Below are positions 7,531 to 14,369 of a stretch of 14,369 nt of DNA, piece by piece (positions within the stretch are counted from its first letter, which is position 1; each line of letters starts with the position of its first letter). The notes below the pieces were generated by a model. That model ran no database searches. It saw only the letters and a program-made list of their open reading frames with translations, and had not been told where the DNA came from. Where the stretch lies: the NCBI GenBank assembly GCA_030605305.1, contig JAUWIO010000003.1, positions 1 to 14,369 of the forward strand, written 5' to 3'. Origin of the DNA: Actinomycetes bacterium (GTDB lineage Bacteria; Actinomycetota; Aquicultoria; CAJVYJ01; JAUVQD01). A program made the translations under genes and the position numbers.

Positions 7531-7579
7531 GCGCAGCCCAGCGGGCCCGCTAATAAGGACGAGCAACCCGACGGGCAGA

Positions 7580-8611
7580 TTAAATGCTGGAGAAATTAAA
7601 GATCTTCTCTTTGAATAGGACCCGACAAGCTTCCGCCACTTGAGGATCGAACAGTGCGGCAGAGGCCACACAGATCTCTTCGAGGGCATCGTCAAGGCTC
7701 ATGGCCGCCCGATAAACACGCCGTGACGTCATCGCTTCCATGACGTCCGCTACCGCTAGAATCCGTGCTTCCAGGATTATCCCGTCACCCCTGAGTCCAT
7801 TAGGATAACCGGAGCCGTCCAGTCTTTCGTGGTGTTGGCAAATAGCCTGAACAACGGGCCAGGGAAAGTCGATTCGTTTAATGACACTTTGAACTGTATG
7901 GACATGGTTCTGAACCACACGAAATTCTTGATCCGTCAGCTTGTCCGGCTTGAGCAATATGTGCTCCGGGACGATCAATTTCCCGACATCATGGACATTT
8001 CCAGCCACATCGAGACTCTCGCCTACAGTTTCCGGCAACCCCATCTCCTTGGCGATGGCGCCAGCCAGTTTGGTCACTCTCTTCTGATGCTCAGCCAGAA
8101 CCGGGTCTTTTAATTTGATCGTCGAAGAAATCATCGAGGCCGTCCCTAAAAGGGCCGCCTTCAGCTCGTTGTTCTCGAGCAGGTACGCCTGCTGTTCATC
8201 TTCCGTCGCCGGATCCGCCGCGATCAAGAAACCTTTTGCTCTGCCGTCTTTTTTCAATATCTTGGTTAAGTTCAAGACAGGACCGGGGTGCCCGCTGCCG
8301 CGTTCGTTTTGCTGATACCTCTGCCAGATGGCCCCGGAACCGGTTTTAGCGGCAAAAGCCGTCAACCGTTGCCGGCCTTCGGCTTCCAGGAAATCGAGAA
8401 AGTCTCTCCCGATCGCCGAAGGCGGATCGAAGAGACCCAGCATATCGGCGGCTTGGGCATTTGCGTAAAGGATGTTGAAATCAGGGCCTGTCAAGATCAC
8501 CGCGTGCGGTAATTTCTCGACCAACATCTTGAACCCCAGGTCTTGCCCTGAGAGCGTCGGTGTGGAGGCTTCTTTCTCGCCAGTTGTTCGCGTTGATTCA
8601 TTTAATCGCAT
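7580..8611 (-). CDS. PAS domain plus HD-GYP domain protein, probable cyclic-di-GMP phosphodiesterase
   Basis: A 343-residue protein with no signal peptide or membrane span. A PAS-like sensor domain covers about residues 25-135 (LPHAVILTGPDFNILYANAQ is the typical PAS opening). A linker helix leads into a full HD-GYP domain at about 155-343: HxxR at 175, the metal-binding pair His207-Asp208 in NVHDVGK, His236/His238, HHERLDGSGYPNGLRGD (260-276) and ARILAVADVMEAMTS. All expected catalytic residues are there, so it should hydrolyse cyclic-di-GMP under control of whatever the PAS domain senses. The ATG at 8611 has no Shine-Dalgarno, but an extended -10 lies nine bases upstream, so the mRNA is probably almost leaderless. 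It is divergent from the MES gene. The sensed signal and controlled process are unknown. Confidence 0.9.
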   Translation of the reverse strand: MRLNESTRTTGEKEASTPTLSGQDLGFKMLVEKLPHAVILTGPDFNILYANAQAADMLGLFDPPSAIGRDFLDFLEAEGRQRLTAFAAKTGSGAIWQRYQQNERGSGHPGPVLNLTKILKKDGRAKGFLIAADPATEDEQQAYLLENNELKAALLGTASMISSTIKLKDPVLAEHQKRVTKLAGAIAKEMGLPETVGESLDVAGNVHDVGKLIVPEHILLKPDKLTDQEFRVVQNHVHTVQSVIKRIDFPWPVVQAICQHHERLDGSGYPNGLRGDGIILEARILAVADVMEAMTSRRVYRAAMSLDDALEEICVASAALFDPQVAEACRVLFKEKIFNFSSI

Positions 8612-8620
8612 ACTAGTACA

Positions 8621-8649
8621 AGAGTAGCAAACGCCGCCCTTGAGAACAA
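8621..8649 (-). promoter_or_regulatory. Extended -10 promoter of the HD-GYP gene, predicting a near-leaderless mRNA
   Basis: TTGTTC (8649-8644), 17 bases, then TACTCT (8626-8621), preceded by TGC as an extended -10. By standard spacing the start is the A at 8614, three bases before the ATG at 8611. The absence of any Shine-Dalgarno fits this. Confidence 0.5.
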
Positions 8650-8669
8650 ACAGAGCAATATGGGATACT
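8640..8669 (+). promoter_or_regulatory. Possible promoter of the MES-egtD operon, overlapping the divergent promoter
   Basis: TTGAGA (8640-8645) and GATACT (8664-8669) with an 18-base spacer, nine of twelve consensus matches. Its -35 lies within that of the divergent HD-GYP promoter, so the two would compete or share control. The leader would be about 130 bases. No better candidate is seen nearer the gene. Weak evidence. Confidence 0.3.
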
Positions 8670-8764
8670 AGGCCGGCAGCGCTCGTTGGCCCAAAGATTG
8701 CTTAACAAACGACCGGTAGTGATATGAGAAGCCGAGAAAATACGAACCGCCTGAAAAGGGTACA

Positions 8765-8778
8765 GCTCTGTTCAGAGC
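8765..8778. repeat. Perfect inverted repeat GCTCTG-TT-CAGAGC upstream of MES
   Basis: Six-base arms around two bases, 31 bases before the ATG at 8809. The tiny loop makes it a better candidate for a dimeric regulator's operator than for an RNA hairpin, and there is no T-tract. It would lie downstream of the proposed start site and so could act as a roadblock. No regulator family is recognised from the sequence. Confidence 0.35.
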
Positions 8779-8808
8779 CAAGATAAAGAAGCCTCTGGTT
8801 AACACGGT

Positions 8809-11800
8809 ATGACGCCCGTTATGGATACTCAAGAAGAACACGATACGATCTGCGGGATCTGCCCCGCGGGCTGTTGGGTGCGGGCTCGCCTCGAAAACGG
8901 CCGTCTCGTCTCCATCAAGGCCCAGCCGGACCATCCGCTTGGGATGATATGTAAGCTCGGCGAAAAGTCCCCGGAAATGGTCTATTCAAAAGACCGCCTC
9001 AAGCACCCATTGAAAAGAGTCGGACCTAAAGGCACATATGACTTCCGGCCGATCAGCTGGGATGAAGCCTACATCGAGATCGTCGCCAATCTGGAAAAAA
9101 CGAAAGCGGCTTTTGGTGCTGAGGCGACCGCCATCTATACCGGGCGGGGCAGCTTCGACCTGGCCATGTGCGATGTCTTTCAGCCGCAAGATACGGCCGT
9201 CTCGTCGGCATCGAGCGTCCTGTTCCCATTTGGCTCGCCCAACACCTTCGGCGTGGGAGCGCTCTGCTATGTCTCTTTCGCCATGATCGCGCCGCACGTG
9301 ACTATGGGCGGCATGCTGATAAATATGGATTCCGAGATCGAAGATGCCGAGCTGATCGTAGTCTGGGGGACGAATCCAGCTACGGACAGTCCACCGCTGG
9401 CGCACCACCAGATACTGGCGGCAAAAGCCAAGGGAGCGGAAGTGGTCGTCATCGACCCGCGGCGCACGGCCACCGCCCAAGCAACAGGGGCCGAATGGAT
9501 CCCGATCCGTCCCGGCACGGACGGCGCCCTGGCCCTGGCGATGATCCAAGTCTTGATAGAAGAGGACCTCTTGGATGAGGACTTTATCGACGAGTGGACG
9601 GTCGGCTTCGATGACCTGAAACGATACGTCCAGCACTTTACACCGGAAGCGATCGCCGAAACGACCTCCGTCCCGGCCGAAGTCACGCGGCGGCTGGCGC
9701 GGCGGATCCATAAAGCCCGCGGCGCCGCCCCGGTGATGTACAGCGGTCTTGAATACTCCGACAGCGGCGTCCAAGCCATCCGGGCAACACAGATCTTGTG
9801 GGCGCTGGCCGGACAGCTAGACGGCCCCGGCGGTCGGGTCTTTAAGATGAAGGAAAATGTCTTCCCGATAAATAAAGAAGGGCTCATCGCCAACCCCGAT
9901 GTCACCAAAGCGATCGGGCGTGACCGCTTTCCGGTCTACAGCCAGTACCGCGGTGAGTCCCATGCCATCTCGTTGCCGGAGGCCGTACTCGACGATCGCC
10001 CGTACCCGATCAAGAATCTGATCATCCTGGGCGGTGCGATGATCACCGCCTGGCCGGAGCCGCAGATCTGGCGCCGGACCCTCGAAAAACTCGACTTCCT
10101 GGTCACCATCGACCGGCAGTTGACCGCGGATGCGGCTTACGCGGATATCGTTCTGCCGGCCACGACCGGTTACGAGAACACTTCCTATATGGTCTATGGT
10201 CCACTTTTTAGAATAAGAGAGAAACTGCTAGAACCGCAGGGAGAAGCGCGCAATGACTTCTTCATCTTGGCTGAACTGGCCGATCGGCTCGGATACGGCG
10301 AACTCTATCCGCAGACCGAGGACGAGCTGCTGGCGCACGTCCTCAAGGGCTCCGCGCAGACAGTCGATTCCGTGCGGGCCGCCGGTGGGACTGTCAAGAT
10401 CCCGACTTCCATGGTCCAGTACAAAAAATGGGAGAAAGGGCTCCTGCGGGCCGATGGTCGGCCGGGGTTTGATACACCGTCGGGCAAACTGGAGATCGCC
10501 TCGACGATCCTTGAGGAGCACGGATACGACCCATTGCCGGTCTACACTGAGCCTAAAGAAGGGCCTCTCTCCCAGGTCGCCCTGGCCGAAAAGTTTCCCT
10601 TAGTCTTTAATTCCGGTGCCCGGGTGACGACCGACTTCCGCTCTCAGCACCATGGTATCTCATCCTTATCGGCGACGTCCTCGGAACCGAAAGTGACGAT
10701 GAACACCGCCGATGCCCGGGCCCGCGGTATCGCCACCGGCGACGAGGTCTATGTCTCCACAAAGAGGGGCCGGGCGAAGTTCCAGGCGCTGGTCACCGAT
10801 GACATCCTCCCGGGCGCGATCGACGCTAATATGGGCGGCGGCGGCCCGGTCGGCCCAAAAGCCTGGCGCGACTGCAATGTAAACGACCTGACTGATCTCA
10901 AGAGGTACGATCCGATCTCGGGGTTCCCGGTCTATAAGGCGCTACTCTGCGAGGTTGAACTAGTCAAAGTGCGGGCGGAGGCCGGCGCAAAGCAGGCGAC
11001 CGAGAGTGAAAAAGAAGAGCATGTACCGAATACGGTCGAAGAACTGCTCGCTGAAGATGTCAGCGTCCCGACTATCCGGGAGCCGCAGACAAGGCACACT
11101 ATATATTTAGACCACAATGCCACAACCGCCCTCGATCCTGAGGCCCTGGCGGCAATGGAGCCGTTCCTGCGTGAGCAGTACGGAAACCCGTCCAGTATCC
11201 ATAGTCTCGGCGCCCAGGCCCATGAAGCGGTCGAGTCGGCCCGAAGAGTATTGGCCCGCGCCGTCAACACGACGGCGAGACGGCTGATCTTGACAGGGGG
11301 CGGCTCAGAAGCCGACAACCTCGCCATCAAGGGGACCGCCTCCGCCTACCGAGACAAGGGTAGACATATCATCACTTCCGCGGTCGAACATCCGGCTGTC
11401 TTGGCTGCCTGTCGGGGTCTGGAGGAGCGGGGCTTTGAAGTCACATACCTACCGGTGACCCGCGAGGGCTTCGTTTTGCCCAAAGACCTCGAAGCAGCGT
11501 TACGCCCCGACACGACACTCGTTTCGATCATGACCGCCAACAACGAGACCGGGACGATCCAACCGATAGCTGAACTAGCGGCTATAGCCAAAGAGCGCGG
11601 GGCGCTCTTTCATACCGACGCGGTCCAGGCCTTCGGCAAGATACCGATAGACGTCGCCAGTCTCGGCGTTGACCTCTTGACCATCTCCGCCCATAAGATC
11701 CACGGTCCCAAAGGTGTCGGAGCCCTATTCGTCAAACGCGGCGTGACGATCGAGGCGCTTATCGGCGGCGGCAAACAAGAGGCGGGCTTACGAGCGGGGA

Positions 11801-12252
11801 CTGAGAACGTTCCCGGCATCATCGGTTTTGCGGCCGCGGCCGACCTGGCCTTGAGGCGCCTGCCGAAAATGAACGATGTCGCGGCGCTTCGAGACCGGCT
11901 TCAGAGCAGCGCGCTACAATTGGTGCCCAAGGCCATGGTGAACGGCTCACAATCACAAAGACTGCCCAATACCCTCAATATCACTCTCCCTAGCTTCCGC
12001 GGCGAGTCGGTGGTCTTTAAGCTCGACCGCCTCGGGATCGCCCTCTCATCAGGTTCGGCCTGCAAGTCGGGCTCACCGGATCCGTCGCATGCCCTTTTGG
12101 CTCTAGGCCTGACGGAAGACGAAGCCCATTGCGCGCTACGGTTCTCGCTTGGAACCGGCAATACGGCCGAAGAGATAGCCCAGACCATCAAAGCACTGGA
12201 GGAATTAGTCAGGGAAGCGGCCGACTCTGTGCGGTTCGTGCCTTGCCGATAA
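8809..12252 (+). CDS. Metallopterin-dependent ergothioneine synthase (MES): molybdopterin module fused to cysteine desulfurase
   Basis: A 1147-residue cytoplasmic fusion. Residues 1-721 are a DMSO-reductase-family molybdopterin module: 4Fe-4S ligands Cys15, Cys18, Cys22 and Cys48 followed by Lys49; FGSPNTFGVGALC with Cys153 as probable Mo/W ligand; VVWGTNPATD; and a C-terminal dinucleotide-binding domain. An acidic linker (722-763) joins it to a complete NifS/IscS-type cysteine desulfurase (764-1147): IYLDHNATT, VEHPAV, PLP lysine Lys963 in SAHKIHGPKG, and catalytic Cys1085 in SSGSACKSG. This order matches the Caldithrix abyssi enzyme, whose desulfurase takes sulfur from cysteine and whose metallopterin module, related to tungsten acetylene hydratase, moves it to C2 of hercynine without O2. 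The egtD gene four bases downstream supplies hercynine. Starts at 8809 or 8821 both lack a Shine-Dalgarno. Substrate is inferred from architecture and context. Confidence 0.88.
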   Translation: MTPVMDTQEEHDTICGICPAGCWVRARLENGRLVSIKAQPDHPLGMICKLGEKSPEMVYSKDRLKHPLKRVGPKGTYDFRPISWDEAYIEIVANLEKTKAAFGAEATAIYTGRGSFDLAMCDVFQPQDTAVSSASSVLFPFGSPNTFGVGALCYVSFAMIAPHVTMGGMLINMDSEIEDAELIVVWGTNPATDSPPLAHHQILAAKAKGAEVVVIDPRRTATAQATGAEWIPIRPGTDGALALAMIQVLIEEDLLDEDFIDEWTVGFDDLKRYVQHFTPEAIAETTSVPAEVTRRLARRIHKARGAAPVMYSGLEYSDSGVQAIRATQILWALAGQLDGPGGRVFKMKENVFPINKEGLIANPDVTKAIGRDRFPVYSQYRGESHAISLPEAVLDDRPYPIKNLIILGGAMITAWPEPQIWRRTLEKLDFLVTIDRQLTADAAYADIVLPATTGYENTSYMVYGPLFRIREKLLEPQGEARNDFFILAELADRLGYGELYPQTEDELLAHVLKGSAQTVDSVRAAGGTVKIPTSMVQYKKWEKGLLRADGRPGFDTPSGKLEIASTILEEHGYDPLPVYTEPKEGPLSQVALAEKFPLVFNSGARVTTDFRSQHHGISSLSATSSEPKVTMNTADARARGIATGDEVYVSTKRGRAKFQALVTDDILPGAIDANMGGGGPVGPKAWRDCNVNDLTDLKRYDPISGFPVYKALLCEVELVKVRAEAGAKQATESEKEEHVPNTVEELLAEDVSVPTIREPQTRHTIYLDHNATTALDPEALAAMEPFLREQYGNPSSIHSLGAQAHEAVESARRVLARAVNTTARRLILTGGGSEADNLAIKGTASAYRDKGRHIITSAVEHPAVLAACRGLEERGFEVTYLPVTREGFVLPKDLEAALRPDTTLVSIMTANNETGTIQPIAELAAIAKERGALFHTDAVQAFGKIPIDVASLGVDLLTISAHKIHGPKGVGALFVKRGVTIEALIGGGKQEAGLRAGTENVPGIIGFAAAADLALRRLPKMNDVAALRDRLQSSALQLVPKAMVNGSQSQRLPNTLNITLPSFRGESVVFKLDRLGIALSSGSACKSGSPDPSHALLALGLTEDEAHCALRFSLGTGNTAEEIAQTIKALEELVREAADSVRFVPCR

Positions 12253-12256
12253 GAAT

Positions 12257-13189
12257 ATGAGTGACCTAGACTTCGCGCACAGCGTGATCCGCGGGCTAAG
12301 CAATACACCCCGATCGCTCGATTGCCGCTATATCTACGACGACCATGGCAGCCGTCTTTTCGAGCTGATCTGTGAGCAACCCGAATATTACTTGACCCGC
12401 GTCGAGCGGGCCATCTTGCTCGATGCCGCCGACGAGATCGCCCGCCTGACCGGTTCGGCGGCGCTGATAGAATTCGGCTCCGGTAACTCGACCAAGACGC
12501 AGATATTACTCAACGCCTACGCCCATCGCTTCGGCGGCGTCAGATATATCCCGGTAGATATCAGTGATTCCATCCTGGAGCAAGCCGAGTCTGAACTGGC
12601 TAAGACCGCGCCGCTGGCAACGGTCGACTCCTTTCACGGCTCATACGAGGACGCCTTCCATCTCCTCCATTCCTTCTCACCGCTAGTCTTTCTTTTCTTA
12701 GGCAGTAACGTGGGCAACCTCGACGCCGTCGAGGCCACAGAATTCTGGTGGAAGATCAGTTCCAGCCTCAACCCCGGGGATTTTTGCCTACTCGGCGTCG
12801 ATACCAACGAAGACACCGATGCCCTCCATGCCGCTTACAACGACGCCGCCGGCTATAGCGCTGAATTCACAAAGAATATATTTGCCCGCATCAACCGCGA
12901 CTTAGGGGCTTCGATCGATGTCGACACTATCAAACATGTCGCCCGATACAGTCCAGACCATAATCGAGTCGAGATATTCGGCAAGTTCACGACGGCCCAA
13001 CAAATACACATCGAGTCGCTAGACCACCGGGTCACTATCGAAGAGGATGAGCTGATAATGACGGAGATCAGCCGCAAATTTCGGATAGACGAGGTCCAGC
13101 CCTACCTAAAGGGCTTCGGGCTCGAGAGCCGTCAAGTCTTCACCAATCCCGAGCGCACCTTTGCCGTTATGCTGTTGGCCCGCGTTTAG
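12257..13189 (+). CDS. egtD: L-histidine N-alpha-methyltransferase (hercynine-forming)
   Basis: SAM-dependent enzyme that trimethylates histidine to hercynine, the first step to ergothioneine. The 310 residues fit the family. Motifs in order: CRYIYDDHGSRLFE (23-36), PEYYLTR (42-48), SAM-binding EFGSGNSTKT (72-81), PVDISDSIL (99-107), FLGSNVGNLD (147-156), AYNDAAGY (193-200), RVEIF (237-241) and MTEISRKF (268-275). Residues matching the histidine-binding set of mycobacterial EgtD are present: Tyr27, Tyr44, Asn154, Tyr194, Glu270 and Ser272; the position of its Met252 appears to be Ile240. It starts four bases after the MES stop with only a weak AAGAA upstream, so expression is tied to MES. No EgtB, EgtC, EgtE or rhodanese-type EanB gene is in the window, which fits a pathway needing only this enzyme and MES. 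Confidence 0.93.
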   Translation: MSDLDFAHSVIRGLSNTPRSLDCRYIYDDHGSRLFELICEQPEYYLTRVERAILLDAADEIARLTGSAALIEFGSGNSTKTQILLNAYAHRFGGVRYIPVDISDSILEQAESELAKTAPLATVDSFHGSYEDAFHLLHSFSPLVFLFLGSNVGNLDAVEATEFWWKISSSLNPGDFCLLGVDTNEDTDALHAAYNDAAGYSAEFTKNIFARINRDLGASIDVDTIKHVARYSPDHNRVEIFGKFTTAQQIHIESLDHRVTIEEDELIMTEISRKFRIDEVQPYLKGFGLESRQVFTNPERTFAVMLLARV

Positions 13190-13232
13190 CGGCTTGAGCT
13201 GGAAGAAAACCTAAGAAAATACCCAAAACCCA

Positions 13233-13260
13233 TTGATTTGACACCTGTGTTTGTTACACT
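13233..13260 (+). promoter_or_regulatory. Probable promoter of the MFS transporter gene, leaderless configuration
   Basis: TTGATT (13233-13238), 16 bases, TACACT (13255-13260). Standard spacing puts the start near 13265-13267, three to five bases before the GTG at 13270, which has no Shine-Dalgarno. This is the same near-leaderless arrangement as at the HD-GYP gene. The 80-base gap after egtD has no terminator-like hairpin with a T-tract, so read-through from MES-egtD is also possible. Confidence 0.42.
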
Positions 13261-13277
13261 CGCCAATCCGTGTCAAA
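13237..13277. repeat. Inverted repeat TTTGACAC-25-GTGTCAAA spanning the MFS promoter and start codon
   Basis: Eight-base perfect arms at 13237-13244 and 13270-13277 flank the -10, and the right arm contains the GTG start codon. The centre-to-centre distance is 33 bases, about three helical turns, which would suit two operator half-sites on the same DNA face. As RNA it would only form if transcription came from upstream. No regulator is identified. Confidence 0.4.
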
Positions 13278-14369
13278 CACTGGTAAACATATAAGCTCCC
13301 GCCTGCCGCGAGGCCTGCAGGGACAACATCAGCTCATCGGCTTTCTGGCCGCGTTTTTTCTGGCCGGATCCGCCTTCGGGATGGCCGCCTTGGTCCTGCC
13401 TGTCTACGCGGTCAGCCTGCACGCGAAGACGTGGCTCATCGGCGCTATTCAGACAGCTTTGATACTAGGCCTCTTGGTAACGGTCCTGCCGGCCGGATTC
13501 ATGGCGGAAAGATTCGGTTCGCGCCGGCTCTTCATCTTCAGTTCGATCGGCATGGGCGCGGTGATCGCCACGATCCCGCTACTCCCGAAGCCGATATACT
13601 TGCTCCCGGTCGTTCTCTTGATAGGCGCCTTGGGCTCCTTTAATAGTGCCGCCGCGAACACCGCCTTCTTCAATCGACTCGAAAAGATGGGCGCCAAACG
13701 GGCCGGCTGGAACAAAGGGGCTTGGACGATAGGCATGTCTCTGATCGGCCCGCTCGTCGCCGGCTACGTGATGCGCTCGTTCGGACACCCGGCCGCCTTC
13801 AAGGTGATCGCGGCCGTATGGTGCACCCAAGGCTTACCCGCGTATTCTTTGACTTCAGGTCGGCTCTTCGGCGCCAGGCGTGAGTCCGCTAGCAAGACGG
13901 ACGCATCGCAGATAAAACACTTGGTAACCGACCGTCCGTTGATGGGGGCAGCCGCCCTAGAAGGGATATGCGCCGCCACGATCAGCACCTTCTCCCCCTT
14001 CGTGACCCTTTTGATCATCAGAAAACTCGACCTGGGCGTGGGGGCCGCGGCCTTCGTCATCAGCCTCCAGGGGGCCGGCTACGCCTTGATGCGGTGCGCC
14101 GGGGCCGAGCGTTTCCGCCGCCTAACGCACCTGCAAATGAGGCTTATCGGTTTCGGCGGCGCCGGAGCGGCCTTCGTCGTCTTTGCCGTCGCGCCCAATA
14201 TCATCTGGATAGCCGGGGCCGCCCTGGTCCTGGGGTTAGCGCGGGGGTCCCTGAGTCTGACCAACGTCGCGCCGCTGGCAGAGTCCAACGCCGCGCATGG
14301 GCCAAAAATCGGCATCTACGGTCTCGGACTACATACTTTCGCCTTTGCCGGTGTCATGGCGGCTGTGAC
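13270..14369 (+). CDS. Major facilitator superfamily transporter, N-terminal part (cut by window edge)
   Basis: 366 residues are visible with no stop before the window ends; MFS proteins are usually about 400, so most of it is present. A short cytoplasmic start (SNTGKHISSRLPRGLQGQHQ) is followed by about eleven hydrophobic spans. The loop between TM2 and TM3 has GFMAERFGSRR, an MFS motif A variant with Glu in place of Asp. A hydrophilic central loop (ARRESASKTDASQIKH) separates the two six-helix halves. GTG 13270 is the only usual start before the first span, since a TGA lies in frame at 13234. The substrate cannot be read from the sequence. Its position after egtD makes a role in ergothioneine or hercynine export or uptake possible, but it has its own promoter and may be unrelated. 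Confidence 0.85.
   Translation, partial: MSNTGKHISSRLPRGLQGQHQLIGFLAAFFLAGSAFGMAALVLPVYAVSLHAKTWLIGAIQTALILGLLVTVLPAGFMAERFGSRRLFIFSSIGMGAVIATIPLLPKPIYLLPVVLLIGALGSFNSAAANTAFFNRLEKMGAKRAGWNKGAWTIGMSLIGPLVAGYVMRSFGHPAAFKVIAAVWCTQGLPAYSLTSGRLFGARRESASKTDASQIKHLVTDRPLMGAAALEGICAATISTFSPFVTLLIIRKLDLGVGAAAFVISLQGAGYALMRCAGAERFRRLTHLQMRLIGFGGAGAAFVVFAVAPNIIWIAGAALVLGLARGSLSLTNVAPLAESNAAHGPKIGIYGLGLHTFAFAGVMAAV

Noticed and set aside
7530..7551. GC-rich dyad after the HD-GYP gene, including the palindrome AGCGGGCCCGCT, as a terminator
   Set aside because: It can fold only with an internal loop and is not followed by a T-tract (TTGAAAATGG follows on the minus strand), so termination is not supported.
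7397..7579. Riboswitch or small RNA in the porG leader
   Set aside because: Only a five-base dyad and a short T-run are visible; no known riboswitch core could be recognised.
8986..9774. 262-codon open minus-strand frame opposite the molybdopterin module
   Set aside because: No motif and no ribosome binding site; the plus-strand frame has the cluster and cofactor motifs.
11095..12252. Cysteine desulfurase as a separate gene joined by error to the molybdopterin gene
   Set aside because: The frame is continuous through an acidic linker of about 40 residues with no stop, no ribosome binding site and no frame irregularity, and the same fusion order is known elsewhere.

Overview
The window is moderately GC-rich bacterial chromosome from what is most likely an anaerobe. 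It encodes a four-subunit 2-oxoacid:ferredoxin oxidoreductase and an oxygen-independent route to ergothioneine. The phylum is not fixed by anything here. A GTGA-overlapping lysC-asd pair and two genes that look leaderless (extended or consensus-spaced -10 just upstream of the start codon and no Shine-Dalgarno) would fit an anaerobic actinobacterial or deep Gram-positive lineage, but that is inference. Coding density is high; there is no tRNA, rRNA, CRISPR array or insertion sequence that I can see.

Region 1 (1-3505, minus strand) is a tight operon read right to left: aspartate kinase (lysC) under a clear promoter, aspartate-semialdehyde dehydrogenase (asd), a cation diffusion facilitator with unusual metal-site residues, and the start of a TIGR00725/SLOG-fold protein cut by the window edge. 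Successive genes overlap or nearly touch. LysC and Asd make the first two steps from aspartate toward lysine, threonine and methionine.

Region 2 (3504-4260, minus strand) holds two tandem paralogous small membrane proteins of unknown function, closed by a strong TTCG-loop terminator that abuts the lysC promoter.

Region 3 (4301-7530, minus strand) is a porGDAB operon (gamma, delta, alpha, beta) ending in a 15-bp terminator hairpin. The alpha-subunit frame is broken by one missing G in a short G run, which may be a real mutation or a sequence error. Upstream on the same strand lies a PAS/HD-GYP protein (7580-8611), probably a cyclic-di-GMP phosphodiesterase.

Region 4 (8612-14369, plus strand) is the most notable part. 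A 1147-residue protein joins a molybdopterin/4Fe-4S oxidoreductase-type module to a complete cysteine desulfurase. Four bases later comes EgtD, which trimethylates histidine to hercynine. This architecture is that of the metallopterin-dependent ergothioneine synthase (MES) known from Caldithrix abyssi, in which the desulfurase takes sulfur from cysteine and the metal centre places it on C2 of hercynine without O2. The pair therefore reads as a two-gene anaerobic ergothioneine pathway. An MFS transporter, truncated by the window edge, follows with its own promoter and could move the product, though nothing in the sequence shows its substrate.
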